A stretch of 64,000 bases of DNA from Acetivibrio saccincola (GTDB taxonomy: Bacteria > Bacillota > Clostridia > Acetivibrionales > Acetivibrionaceae), in the NCBI RefSeq assembly GCF_002844395.1, contig NZ_CP025197.1, positions 1,488,001-1,552,000 on the forward strand. The letters are read 5' to 3'. This document shows positions 27,149 to 36,740 of the stretch, piece by piece. How positions within the stretch are numbered: the first letter of the stretch is position 1; the number at the start of each line of letters is the position of its first letter. The position numbers and the translations under genes are program-made. Below the pieces are notes generated by a model. The model had not been told where the DNA came from. It did not search any database and worked only from the letters and a program-made list of their open reading frames with translations.

Positions 27149-28135
27149 ATGAAAAAGATTGCTTTTATACTAGTACTAATAACAGTTGTAAGCACAATAC
27201 TAACAGTAAATATTTTTGCTGCAAAAATACCTCTTCGTGTGGTGGTAAACGGCAGCAAGATAAACTTTCCGGATGCTCAGCCCTTTATTGATGAAAATGG
27301 CCGTACACAGGTACCTGTAAGATTTGTAAGTGAGGCATTAGGAGCAGATGTAGGATGGGACGGCAAAACAAAGACGGTCACTATAGAGCAGGGAAAAAAC
27401 AAGATATCTTTGGTGGTAGGAAAATCAGAGTATACAGTTAACGGCAAGACAATGGAAATGGACACAACTGTGCTTTTATTGGAAGACAGGACATTTGTAC
27501 CTGTAAGGTTTGTAAGTGAGGGTTTAGGTGCAAATGTTGAGTGGAATGCTTCAATAAGAACGGTGTATATAACAACGGGAGGAACCGTTCCAACTCCGAC
27601 TCCGGAAGAAGGAGAAGTAAGGTATTATGACGGCATTGCCTTTAATCCTGCAACAGATGTTGATGAATTTGGAAGGATGACAATAGAGAAGTCTCAGGAG
27701 TTTTTATTAAAGATGGCGGATCAGTTGTCATTTGTTAAGGAAAACGGCAAGTATTATATTGTAGGCGAATATCCAGAAATACCGGAAGAATTTGAATGGG
27801 CAGTAGGGATTGGCATAATTCTTAAAAGCGGAGGAGTACGGAATTTTTCAACCGGAACTGCCCGTAAAGATTATCTTATACCGAGAGAAGGAAGTTTTAA
27901 AAAGGATACAACAGGATTGATAGATATAAATGATATTGAAGGTTTTAATATAGTTATTGCAGTACAAAATAAAGAAATAAAAAGGGATTTGGGAAGATTA
28001 AGTATTTCATATATAATTCATGGAACATTTTATGATGGCACAACAAAGAGAGCAGTCTTTATTCCAGAGTCAGGTGCAATTTCACGAATATCTTATACCG
28101 ATACTTTTAATTTTGAAAAAATGTTTCGATGGTAA
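27149..28135 (+). CDS. A1: secreted CuAO-N domain protein
   Basis: A 328-residue exported protein. Residues 1-24 are a signal peptide (KKIAFILVLITVVSTILTV). Residues 30-147 form a copper-amine-oxidase-N type domain with two PVRFVSE repeats (QVPVRFVSEALGADVGWDG and FVPVRFVSEGLGANVEWNA). A Pro/Thr linker (TVPTPTPEEG) leads to a C-terminal domain of about 170 residues that I do not recognise, ending YTDTFNFEKMFRW. Despite the name, the CuAO-N domain is not catalytic; in clostridia it is a stalk or wall-binding module. GGAGG lies 9 bases before the ATG. B1 starts 20 bp after the stop, so A and B are probably one operon. Confidence 0.85.
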   Translation: MKKIAFILVLITVVSTILTVNIFAAKIPLRVVVNGSKINFPDAQPFIDENGRTQVPVRFVSEALGADVGWDGKTKTVTIEQGKNKISLVVGKSEYTVNGKTMEMDTTVLLLEDRTFVPVRFVSEGLGANVEWNASIRTVYITTGGTVPTPTPEEGEVRYYDGIAFNPATDVDEFGRMTIEKSQEFLLKMADQLSFVKENGKYYIVGEYPEIPEEFEWAVGIGIILKSGGVRNFSTGTARKDYLIPREGSFKKDTTGLIDINDIEGFNIVIAVQNKEIKRDLGRLSISYIIHGTFYDGTTKRAVFIPESGAISRISYTDTFNFEKMFRW

Positions 28136-28154
28136 AAGATAGGTGAAAACAATA

Positions 28155-31091
28155 GTGAGAAACAAAGGGTTTTTTGCAGTAATATTCATAGTTTGCATAG
28201 TTTCCGTTGTGTTTTTAATTAATGATTATGTAAAAGCACAAGAAATTAATATTGAAATTCTAATTGATGGAGTAGATGATGTACCAAAAGTTGGACGTAT
28301 AGGTGAGCCCATTAAATTTGAAGAATATATTGAAATGTGGCATAGTAGCGGTGGGTACTGGAAGTATAAAGATTTAATAATTTACGATAAAAGTTTAAAA
28401 TATGATTTAGAAGATGAACGAGGATTTGAAGATGCTTTAATAGATGCTACTAAAGGAGAGTTTGCTTTTGAATATGAGCTGGATTCTGAATTATATGAAA
28501 AGCTGATTAATACTGAAAATTTAAAAGTGGTTTGTTCAACTACTTTAAAAGATCCAGTAACTGGAGAATACAAGGCTATAAATGACATTTTTTATAAAAA
28601 ACCTTCTATAGAACTCAAAAATGGAAAGATATATTTCAAAGGTAAGCCAAAACTGAATTTTTATAAAAAAGAAAGAATTACTTTTGAAGATATTATCGAT
28701 GACGTACTCGAAGTACAAATTCCATTTGTTGACCCTGACTATGGTATGAACCTTTATGCCATTTGGAGTAGAAATTCCGGTGGAAATAAATCAGTTGGCT
28801 TGGGCGGTGCATGGGGTTACTTTAACAAAGATGATATATTTGCCACGCCTAATGTACCTACAATAGATGAAATAAAACATTTAGCTGACATACCTGATAT
28901 AGAAAATTACAGCCACATCCTTGATATACCCAATATAGATAAAATCCTTGAAAGACCAATACAGGAACTTGGAGCAATTGCCCCTTCACAAATAAAAGAC
29001 TCCTCAGGACACCTTGTGGAGGGATTTAAACTTGTATGCGGAGGAAAGGTATATGTTTCCGATGAATGCTCCGTTGGTTCAGGAACATTTAAAAATGGCG
29101 GGGCTGTGGGCTTTCGTTTTGACTATCCAATTGTACTGACCTTTTATGCACCGGGAAATGACCTGTCTGCAAATTTTGAAGAAATACCTTCAGGTGCTGT
29201 AAAAGACAGCGAAGTTTTAGTAAGTGTCGTAGTTAATTCCACCTTTGAAGAAGAAATAAAAACAAACTATGAGTGGGAAATTACAGATAAAAAAGGCAAT
29301 AAAATAAATGCTGAGTTTTTAGGAAATGCTTCTGAAAAACAGGGTGAAGTAAAAATACCGGCAGGAGGAGAAGCACTGTTTTATGCAATTTTTAAAATGC
29401 CGGAAAGTGATGTAAGAATACAGTTTAAAATAAATGAAAACGGACAAGAACCTGTGGAAAAATATCTTAATAATAATATTTTGGACTCCGAGTCTTTTGC
29501 AATACACTTGGTGAAAAAGTATGAAACAGAAAGGACATTTGATTTACCATATAATGCACTGTCAAGAAAAATACGCTTTCCTTTAGCTGAGGACGAAGAC
29601 ATCACCGCCCATTTAACTAAACCACGGGGGGAATGGAAAAAAGGAAGCCTTGCTACAGGAAGTTTAAACATAGAGCAAAAAGATTCTCAAATATTAAAAG
29701 GCATTAAACTATTCAAATCATATAGCCCAAAAACAATTGGTGTTAGTGAAAACAGCGATACGATAGTATTAAACCCTGATGTAACGGCAACTGTTGAAAG
29801 ACCTGTTTTTGGAGATGACCCTTTAAAGAAGAAGTGGCTTAATTTACCTGATCCTAGAAAACCCAAGGTTTTAGACGGGGAATTTACATACGGTGGAGAG
29901 GTAAGAAGGACATATGTTTACAAAAGAGATACCGGTTTATATGACGAAGATGAAATAGAAATTGAAGGAGTGGCAAAGGCGCCGTTTAATCCAGGAAGTG
30001 ATAGAATATTTATAAATGCTTACATATATAACGGCAAAAAGGATTTAAAACCACCAAGTTTTGAAAATAAAATAGAGAACAACGGAAACATGTACTTGCA
30101 AAAGAGCCTATTATGGCAGAGTGAACCTTACCCTTTTGATGTGATAAGATGGATGTGCCACATAGATGAAAACGGAAGAGAACATAATTGGACTGCTGTT
30201 GACGGACAATACAAAAGAACTTTCCTCCAGCAAAACAGTGCCAATATAAAAGTTGAAAGGATAAGAACGATGGCAGATGAATACTACCAGGGAAGGGATG
30301 CGGCAGAAAAGGGTATAAACAGAAAAGACCTGTATGACAAAGCCGTATTTGCAACGGACAAGGAACTTCAAAGATTTGACTATCCTATAAAATCAGGCTA
30401 TTATTTTAATCCTGCAGGTGAATATAAAATCACCCTTGAGACTGTGACATATAAGCCTGTAGCTGGGAAAACAAAAGACCATGAGAATTTAGTCAACGCC
30501 CTTATTAATTCCTTCAGGTACGAAACGGATTTAATATACATAACCGATAGAAGGGAAGCAGTTAATATAAACAACAATCCTGTAAAAAGCATAGGAGGAA
30601 AACTTGAAAAAGAGCCGGGGGCAGTATCGGTAATGAATAACCAAAGCGTCAACGGTATAAATCTTTTAACTATAGATACATCTTATAAAAGTGATTTTGA
30701 AGAAGTAAAATACAGCCCTGTAAGCGGTGGATTTACAGATGAGCGTTGGAAGCAGGTTATGGAAGGCTACAGTGAATCAGGTACTTTAGACAGCAGGGAT
30801 AATTTTAAATACAGGGAATATGTAAAAGAAGGCCAGAGCATGTACAAAATAACCGAGACTACGGAAATCACAATTAAAGTAAACAAAGACAATATAAATT
30901 TTTATACCCATGCACATATGCCTGACGGAGAGTACTACATAAGGGTATGGATGGCGGATATAAACCTTGCAAGTAATAATTTTACAAGCATAAATAATGC
31001 ATATAATTCATTAGGCACTTTAAAAGGAATAGTACCTTTAGATGAAATTATTATTACAGTAAAAGGCTCTATGCATGATGATACAAATTAA
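28155..31091 (+). CDS. B1: large secreted protein, intact copy
   Basis: A 978-residue protein with an N-terminal signal or anchor helix (RNKGFFAVIFIVCIVSVVFL) followed by KAQE, then an all-extracellular region without catalytic motifs I can name. Residues about 340-440 look like a CARDB/Ig-type module (beta pattern ending EKYLNNNI). The rest is Tyr/Asn/Lys-rich beta sequence. I choose GTG 28155 because the variant copies in units 3 and 5 keep this GTG, while the earlier GTG at 28143 is out of frame there; AGGTGA precedes it. No LPxTG or S-layer motif is seen. It may belong to an uncharacterised clostridial family (DUF5704-like proteins are one candidate to test). This is the only unbroken B in the array. 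Confidence 0.8.
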   Translation: MRNKGFFAVIFIVCIVSVVFLINDYVKAQEINIEILIDGVDDVPKVGRIGEPIKFEEYIEMWHSSGGYWKYKDLIIYDKSLKYDLEDERGFEDALIDATKGEFAFEYELDSELYEKLINTENLKVVCSTTLKDPVTGEYKAINDIFYKKPSIELKNGKIYFKGKPKLNFYKKERITFEDIIDDVLEVQIPFVDPDYGMNLYAIWSRNSGGNKSVGLGGAWGYFNKDDIFATPNVPTIDEIKHLADIPDIENYSHILDIPNIDKILERPIQELGAIAPSQIKDSSGHLVEGFKLVCGGKVYVSDECSVGSGTFKNGGAVGFRFDYPIVLTFYAPGNDLSANFEEIPSGAVKDSEVLVSVVVNSTFEEEIKTNYEWEITDKKGNKINAEFLGNASEKQGEVKIPAGGEALFYAIFKMPESDVRIQFKINENGQEPVEKYLNNNILDSESFAIHLVKKYETERTFDLPYNALSRKIRFPLAEDEDITAHLTKPRGEWKKGSLATGSLNIEQKDSQILKGIKLFKSYSPKTIGVSENSDTIVLNPDVTATVERPVFGDDPLKKKWLNLPDPRKPKVLDGEFTYGGEVRRTYVYKRDTGLYDEDEIEIEGVAKAPFNPGSDRIFINAYIYNGKKDLKPPSFENKIENNGNMYLQKSLLWQSEPYPFDVIRWMCHIDENGREHNWTAVDGQYKRTFLQQNSANIKVERIRTMADEYYQGRDAAEKGINRKDLYDKAVFATDKELQRFDYPIKSGYYFNPAGEYKITLETVTYKPVAGKTKDHENLVNALINSFRYETDLIYITDRREAVNINNNPVKSIGGKLEKEPGAVSVMNNQSVNGINLLTIDTSYKSDFEEVKYSPVSGGFTDERWKQVMEGYSESGTLDSRDNFKYREYVKEGQSMYKITETTEITIKVNKDNINFYTHAHMPDGEYYIRVWMADINLASNNFTSINNAYNSLGTLKGIVPLDEIIITVKGSMHDDTN

Positions 31092-31129
31092 TTAAAGGTA
31101 AACAAATAATTAAATATTTTACTAAAAAA

Positions 31130-31160
31130 AATAACTGTTGCTATTTAGGCGGCAGTTATT
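31130..31160 (+). terminator. A-B operon terminator, unit 1
   Basis: AATAACTGTTGC pairs with GCGGCAGTTATT (12 bp, two G-U) around a TATTTAG loop and is followed by CTTTTT. The same hairpin closes the A-B pair in units 2, 3 and 4. Confidence 0.85.
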
Positions 31161-31283
31161 CTTTTTATATAAGACGGATATTTAACTTTTAATCAATATT
31201 CAAAATACATGGGTTTTTTTAAAATGCACAAATTTTATATAACGGCTTCAAATAAAATATCAGGAATAGGAGTAGAAATAGCT

Positions 31284-31320
31284 TTATGATATTTTCATAA
31301 TAGTTAAAAAATGATATACT
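31284..31320 (+). promoter_or_regulatory. rpn1 promoter with overlapping palindrome
   Basis: TTATGA (31284-31289) and TCATAA (31295-31300) form a perfect palindrome with a 5-bp centre. A -10 box TATACT sits at 31315-31320, 17 bp after a weak -35 (TTTTCA) inside the palindrome. ATG follows 28 bp later with AAGAGGAG. The layout suggests a repressor operator on the rpn promoter. Identical in units 2-4. Confidence 0.55.
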
Positions 31321-31348
31321 ATAATAAAAGGAAAAAGAGGAGTAAAAA

Positions 31349-32398
31349 ATGCCGGAAGGAAGGATAAATAAGGAACATGACCTGGGCTACAAGCATTTAT
31401 TGACGCATAAAAAGACCTTTATTCAACTGTTGAGAAGTTTTGTAAAAGAAGACTGGGTAAAGGAAATAGATGAAAGTCAGGTTATGCTGATAAATAAGAG
31501 TTATGTTTTGCAGGATTTTAAGGAAAAAGAATCGGATATAGTATATAGGTTAAAAATAAAGGACAGGAACGTAATATTTTATTGTTTGTTGGAACTGCAA
31601 TCATCAGTTGATTATCAAATGCCGCTAAGACTGTTGTTCTACATGATAGAGATATGGCGTGATATACTAAAAAACACTGAGCATCATGAGGCAGAGCGAA
31701 AGGGTTTTAAACTTCCCTGTATAGTACCTATTGTACTGTACAATGGAGTAAATAATTGGACGGTATGCAGAAGTTTTAGGGAAATGCTTGATGGCAGTGA
31801 AATATTTTCAAATCATGTATTAGATTTTAATTATATATTGTTTGATGTAAACAGATATGAGGAAGAGGAACTGCTGGGACTTGCAAACCTTATATCAGGA
31901 GTATTTCTATTGGACCAGAAAATAGATTCTGAACAGTTAAAGGACAGGTTGGTAAAAATGATAGAGATATTAGGGGACCTGTCGGAAGAGGAATTTGGTT
32001 TATTTAAAGGTTGGCTAAAATGGATATTAAAGCCGAGGATATCAGAGGAATTGCGTTTTAAGATAGATGACATACTGGAAAAATCGAGACCAACGGAGGT
32101 GGAAAATATGGTTTACAATCTTGCCAATACAATTGACGAAATGACTCAAAAAGCTATGGAAAAGGGAATAGAAGAAGGAATACAAAAGGGAATACAAAAG
32201 GGAATACAAAAGGGAATAGAAGAGGGAATACAAAAGGGAATAGAAGAAGGATTACAAAAGGGAATAAAAGAAGGGGTATTGAAAGTTGCGAAATCAGCCT
32301 TGGAGAAGGGGGCAGACATAGACTTTGTAGCAAGTATTACCGAATTGGATATTGAAATAGTAAAGAAACTAAAGGAAGAAATTGAAAGGACAAAATAA
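31349..32398 (+). CDS. C1: Rpn-family PD-(D/E)XK nuclease
   Basis: A 349-residue Rpn protein (recombination-promoting nuclease/Transposase_31 family). The start (MPEGRINKEHDLGYKHLLTH) and ESDIVYRLKIKDRNVIFYCL followed by LELQSSVDYQMPLRLLFYM show the nuclease core with Asp and the E-L-Q motif. Known Rpn proteins are Mg2+-dependent DNA endonucleases that stimulate RecA-independent recombination, and some act against phage. The C-terminal end has ten 4-residue repeats of the [EQK][EK]G[IL] type, then a helical dimerisation-like tail. An internal ribosome binding site before Met254 is annotated separately. Own promoter and own terminator, so not part of the A-B operon. Confidence 0.88.
   Translation: MPEGRINKEHDLGYKHLLTHKKTFIQLLRSFVKEDWVKEIDESQVMLINKSYVLQDFKEKESDIVYRLKIKDRNVIFYCLLELQSSVDYQMPLRLLFYMIEIWRDILKNTEHHEAERKGFKLPCIVPIVLYNGVNNWTVCRSFREMLDGSEIFSNHVLDFNYILFDVNRYEEEELLGLANLISGVFLLDQKIDSEQLKDRLVKMIEILGDLSEEEFGLFKGWLKWILKPRISEELRFKIDDILEKSRPTEVENMVYNLANTIDEMTQKAMEKGIEEGIQKGIQKGIQKGIEEGIQKGIEEGLQKGIKEGVLKVAKSALEKGADIDFVASITELDIEIVKKLKEEIERTK
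32108..32398 (+). CDS. Intragenic C-terminal Rpn product (putative antitoxin), unit 1
   Basis: GGAGGT at 32095-32100 is followed after exactly 7 bases by an in-frame ATG (32108) inside rpn1. Translation from it would give 96 residues (MVYNLANTIDEMTQKAMEKG...) comprising the 4-residue repeats and the tail without the nuclease domain. For E. coli RpnA a small protein made from such an internal start binds and blocks the full-length nuclease. The motif is conserved in all five copies here. Production is inferred, not observed. Confidence 0.65.
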   Translation: MVYNLANTIDEMTQKAMEKGIEEGIQKGIQKGIQKGIEEGIQKGIEEGLQKGIKEGVLKVAKSALEKGADIDFVASITELDIEIVKKLKEEIERTK

Positions 32399-32440
32399 AA
32401 ATTTTATAAGTATGTCAAAAGTATTCTAAAAGCAAAGAGA

Positions 32441-32457
32441 AGGGGAATAGTTCCCCT
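32441..32457 (+). terminator. rpn1 terminator
   Basis: AGGGGAA and TTCCCCT form a 7-bp perfect stem with a TAG loop, followed by ATATTTTTT. Repeated after every complete rpn copy. Confidence 0.85.
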
Positions 32458-32499
32458 ATATTTTTTGGTTAAAAGAGGGAATGAAGAGGAACTGCCGTA

Positions 32500-32850
32500 T
32501 TAATATTTCTTTGTGTGGTGGTAAACGGTAATAGAATAAACTTTTCGGATGCCCAGCCATTTATAGATGAAAATGGTCGTACATAGGTGCCTGTAAGGTT
32601 TGTAAGTGAGGGACTAGGTGCAAATGTTGAGTGGAATGCTTTCATAATGACGGTATATATAACGACGGCAGGAGTTGTGCAAGTTTCAAGTCCGGAAGAG
32701 GGAGAAATAAGGTATTATGATGGCATTGCATTTAATCTTGGGACGGACGTTGATGAGTTTGGAAGGATGATTATAGGGAAGTCCCAGGTGTTTTTATTAA
32801 AGGTGGCGGACCAGTTGGATTTTATGAAGGAAAGTTGGGTAAAGGGATGA
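32500..32850 (+). pseudogene. D1: decayed A-type CuAO fragment
   Basis: The DNA matches A from VVVNGNRINFSDAQPFIDEN through a TAG stop (32584-32586, Gln position) and then jumps to the second CuAO repeat (VPVRFVSEGLGANVEWNAF), ending after about 60 residues of the C-terminal domain with a short tail (KESWVKG). One CuAO repeat and most of the C-terminal domain are missing, and there is no signal peptide. Copies with the same stop follow rpn in units 2, 3 and 4. Confidence 0.8.
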
Positions 32851-33137
32851 AGAAATATGGTTACATATAGTGTAACAAAGGCAAGCGTGGCAGAGATACC
32901 GAAAGAAAATAAACTTACGTAGGAACTATCAGATAAACACGGAGAATATTTTAAGGAATATCTTAATTAGTGAAAGAGATAATATAAGAGTATATAAAAA
33001 TGTAAACAAAAACCATAAAACATACGATAAAAACATTAGATGATAATAAATACATTTAAATTCTAAAAGCAAGAAATTAAAAGTTTTTTAATATACAAGT
33101 ATATTCGTTTGAAAAATTCATATGGAGGTTTGAAAAA

Positions 33138-34124
33138 ATGAAAAAGATTGCTTTTATACTAGTACTAATAACAGTTGTAAGCACAATACTTACAGTAAAT
33201 ATTTTTGCTGCAAAAATACCTCTTCGTGTGGTGGTAAACGGCAGTAGGATAAACTTTCCTGATGCCCAGCCCTTTATTGATGAAAATGGCCGTACACAAG
33301 TACCTGTAAGATTTGTAAGTGAGGCATTAGGAGCAGATGTAGGATGGGACGGCAAAACAAAGACGGTCACTATAGAGCAGGGAAAAAATAAGATATCTTT
33401 GGTGGTAGGGAAATCAGAGTATACAGTTAACGGCAAGACAATGGAAATGGACACAACTGTGCTTTTATTGGAAGACAGGACATTTGTACCTGTAAGGTTT
33501 GTAAGTGAGGGTTTAGGTGCAAATGTTGAGTGGAATGCTTCAATAAGAACGGTGTATATAACAACGGGAGGAACCGTTCCAACTCCGACTCCGGAAGAAG
33601 GAGAAGTAAGGTATTATGACGGCATTGCCTTTAATCCTGCAACAGATGTTGATGAATTTGGAAGGATGACGATAGAGAAGTCTCAGGAGTTTTTATTAAA
33701 GATGGCGGATCAGTTGTCATTTGTTAAGGAAAACGGCAAGTATTATATTATAGGTGAGTATCCAGAAATACCGGAGGAATTTGAGTGGGCAGTGGGGATT
33801 GGCATAATTCTTAAAAGCGGAGGAGTACGGAATTTTTCAACCGGAACTGCCCGTAAAGATTATCTTATACCTAGAGAAGGAAGTTTTAAAAAGGATACAA
33901 CAGGATTGATAGATATAAATGATATTGAAGGTTTTAATATAGTTATTGCAGTACAAAATAAAGAAATAAAAAGGGATTTGGGAAGATTAAGTATTTCATA
34001 TATAATTCATGGAACATTTTATGATGGCACAACAAAGAGAGCAGTCTTTATTCCAGAGTCAGGTGCAATTTCACGAATATCTTATACCGATACTTTTAAT
34101 TTTGAAAAAATGTTTCGATGGTAA
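33138..34124 (+). CDS. A2: secreted CuAO-N domain protein
   Basis: 328 residues, almost identical to A1. I see only a Lys-to-Arg change in NGSRINF and Val-to-Ile in YYIIGEYPE; the C-terminal variant is the same as in A1 (LSISYIIHGTFYDGTT). Same leader and ribosome binding site. Likely functional even though the B gene behind it is broken. Confidence 0.85.
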   Translation: MKKIAFILVLITVVSTILTVNIFAAKIPLRVVVNGSRINFPDAQPFIDENGRTQVPVRFVSEALGADVGWDGKTKTVTIEQGKNKISLVVGKSEYTVNGKTMEMDTTVLLLEDRTFVPVRFVSEGLGANVEWNASIRTVYITTGGTVPTPTPEEGEVRYYDGIAFNPATDVDEFGRMTIEKSQEFLLKMADQLSFVKENGKYYIIGEYPEIPEEFEWAVGIGIILKSGGVRNFSTGTARKDYLIPREGSFKKDTTGLIDINDIEGFNIVIAVQNKEIKRDLGRLSISYIIHGTFYDGTTKRAVFIPESGAISRISYTDTFNFEKMFRW

Positions 34125-34143
34125 AAGATAGGTGAAAACAATA

Positions 34144-36483
34144 GTGAGAAACAAAGGGTTTTTTGCAGTAATATTCATAGTTTGCATAGTTTCCGTTGTG
34201 TTTTTAATTAATGATTATGTAAAAGCACAAGAAATTAATATTGAAATTCTAATTGATGGAGTAGATGATGTACCAAAAGTTGGACGTATAGGTGAGCCCA
34301 TTAAATTTGAAGAATATATTGAAATGTGGCATAGTAGCGGTGGGTACTGGAAGTATAAAGATTTAATAATTTACGATAAAAGTTTAAAATATGATTTAGA
34401 AGATGAACGAGGATTTGAAGATGCTTTAATAGATGCTACTAAAGGAGAGTTTGCTTTTGAATATGAGCTGGATTCTGAATTATATGAAAAGCTGATTAAT
34501 ACTGAAAATTTAAAAGTGGTTTGTTCAACTACTTTAAAAGATCCAGTAACTGGAGAATACAAGGCTATAAATGACATTTTTTATGAAAAACCTTCTATAG
34601 AACTCAAAAATGGAAAGATATATTTCAAAGGTAAGCCAAAACTGAATTTTTATAAAAAAGAAAGAATTACTTTTGAAGATATTATCGATGACGTACTCGA
34701 AGTACAAATTCCATTTGTTGACCCCGACTATGGTATGAACCTTTATGCCATCTGGAGTAGAAAATCCGGTGGAAATAAATCAGTTGGCTTGGGCGGTGCA
34801 TGGGGTTACTTTAACAAAGATGATATATTTGCCACGCCTAATGTACCTACAATAGATGAAATAAAACATTTAGCTGACATACCTGATATAGAAAATTACA
34901 GCCACATCCTTGACATACCCAATATAGATAAAATCCTTGAAAGACCAATACAGGAACTAGGAGCAATTGCTCCTTCATAAATAAAAGACTCCTCAGGACA
35001 CCTTGTGGAGGGATTTAAACTTGTATGCGGAGGAAAGGTATATGTTTCCGATGAATGCTCCGTTGGTTCAGGAACATTTAAAAATGGCGGGGCTGTGGGC
35101 TTTCGTTTTGACTATCCAATTGTACTGACCTTTTACGCACCGGGAAATGACCTGTCTGCAAATTTTGAAGAAATACCTTCAGGTGCTGTAAAAGACAGCG
35201 AAGTTTTAGTAAGTGTCGTAGTTAATTCCACCTTTGAAGAAGAAATAAAAACAAACTATGAGTGGGAAATTACAGATAAAAAAGGCAATAAAATAAATGC
35301 TGAGTTTTTAGGAAATGCTTCTGAAAAACAGGGTGAAGTAAAAATACCGGCAGGAGGAGAAGCACTGTTTTATGCAATTTTTAAAATGCCGGAAAGTGAT
35401 GTAAGAATACAGTTTAAAATAAATGAAAACGGACAAGAACCTGTGGAAAAATATCTTAATAATAATATTTTGGACTCCGAGTCTTTTGCAATACACTTGG
35501 TGAAAAAATATGAAACAGAAAGGACATTTGATTTACCATATAATGCACTGTCAAGAAAAATACGCTTTCCTTTAGCTGAGGACGAAGACATCACCGCCCA
35601 TTTAACTAAACCACGGGGGGAATGGAAAAAAGGAAGCCTTGCTACAGGAAGTTTAAACATAGAGCAAAAAGATTCTCAAATATTAAAAGGCATTAAACTA
35701 TTCAAATCATATAGCCCAAAAACAATTGGTGTTAGTGAAAACAGCGATACGATAGTATTAAACCCCTGATGTAACGGCAACTGTTGAAAGACCTGTTTTT
35801 GGAGATGACCCTTTAAAGAAGAAGTGGCTTAATTTACCTGATCCTAGAAAACCCAAGGTTTTAGACGGGGAATTTACATACGGTGGAGAGGTAAGAAGGA
35901 CATATGTTTACAAAAGAGATACCGGTTTATATGACGAAGATGAAATAGAAATTGAAGGAGTGGCAAAGGCGCCGTTTAATCCAGGAAGTGATAGAATATT
36001 TATAAATGCTTACATATATAACGGCAAAAAGGATTTAAAACCACCAAGTTTTGAAAATAAAATAGAGAACAACGGAAACATGTACTTGCAAAAGAGCCTA
36101 TTATGGCAGAGTGAACCTTACCCTTTTGATGTGATAAGATGGATGTGCCACATAAAGGCTACAGTGAATCAGGTACTTTAGACAGCAGGGATAATTTTAA
36201 ATACAGGGAATATGTAAAAGAAGGCCAGAGCATGTACAAAATAACCGAGACTACGGAAATCACAATTAAAGTAAACAAAGACAATATAAATTTTTATACC
36301 CATGCACATATGCCTGACGGAGAGTACTACATAAGGGTATGGATGGCGGATATAAACCTTGCAAGTAATAATTTTACAAGCATAAATAATGCATATAATT
36401 CATTAGGCACTTTAAAAGGAATAGTACCTTTAGATGAAATTATTATTACAGTAAAAGGCTCTATGCATGATGATACAAATTAA
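34144..36483 (+). pseudogene. B2: broken copy of the large secreted protein
   Basis: Compared with B1 there are three lesions. A CAA-to-TAA change makes a stop at 34978-34980 (after AIAPS). One extra C at 35763-35766 shifts the frame (ACCCCTG instead of ACCCTG). A 598-bp deletion joins CACATA to AAGGCTAC near 36152. The first 279 codons are open and would give a secreted N-terminal fragment. The rest of the DNA remains nearly identical to B1. Confidence 0.9.
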
Positions 36484-36521
36484 TTAAAGGTAAACAAATA
36501 ATTAAATATTTTACTAAAAAA

Positions 36522-36552
36522 AATAACTGTTGCTATTTAGGCGGCAGTTATT
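36522..36552 (+). terminator. A-B terminator, unit 2
   Basis: Same 12-bp hairpin and T-run as in unit 1. Confidence 0.85.
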
Positions 36553-36675
36553 CTTTTTATATAAGACGGATATTTAACTTTTAATCAATATTCAAAATAC
36601 ATGGGTTTTTTTAAAATGCACAAATTTTATATAACGGCTTCAAATAAAATATCAGGAATAGGAGTAGAAATAGCT

Positions 36676-36712
36676 TTATGATATTTTCATAATAGTTAAA
36701 AAATGATATACT
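36676..36712 (+). promoter_or_regulatory. rpn2 promoter with palindrome
   Basis: Identical palindrome (TTATGA/TCATAA) and TATACT box as before rpn1, with the same spacing to the ATG. Confidence 0.55.
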
Positions 36713-36740
36713 ATAATAAAAGGAAAAAGAGGAGTAAAAA

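Larger units (their letters stand above)
26935..32931 (+). repeat. Array unit 1 (A1-B1-rpn1-D1)
   Basis: First of five tandem units. The unit edge is set at the shared GGAACTAT...GATAAACAC leader, about 215 bp before each A gene. Length 5997 bp. This is the only unit in which A, B and C are all open. Confidence 0.9.

Noticed and set aside
29319-30652. Minus-strand frames inside B that recur in several units
   Set aside because: They recur only because the B DNA is duplicated. They lack ribosome binding sites and lie opposite well-formed B coding.
32156-32280. Short-period repeats that could suggest a CRISPR-like array
   Set aside because: The repeats are 12 bp, contiguous without spacers and coding. 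The 11-bp repeat at 63178-63298 is also spacer-free. No cas genes are present.
34978-35004. Stop-codon readthrough (recoding) as an explanation of the in-frame TAA in B2
   Set aside because: B2 also has a frameshift and a 598-bp deletion, so decay is the simpler explanation.
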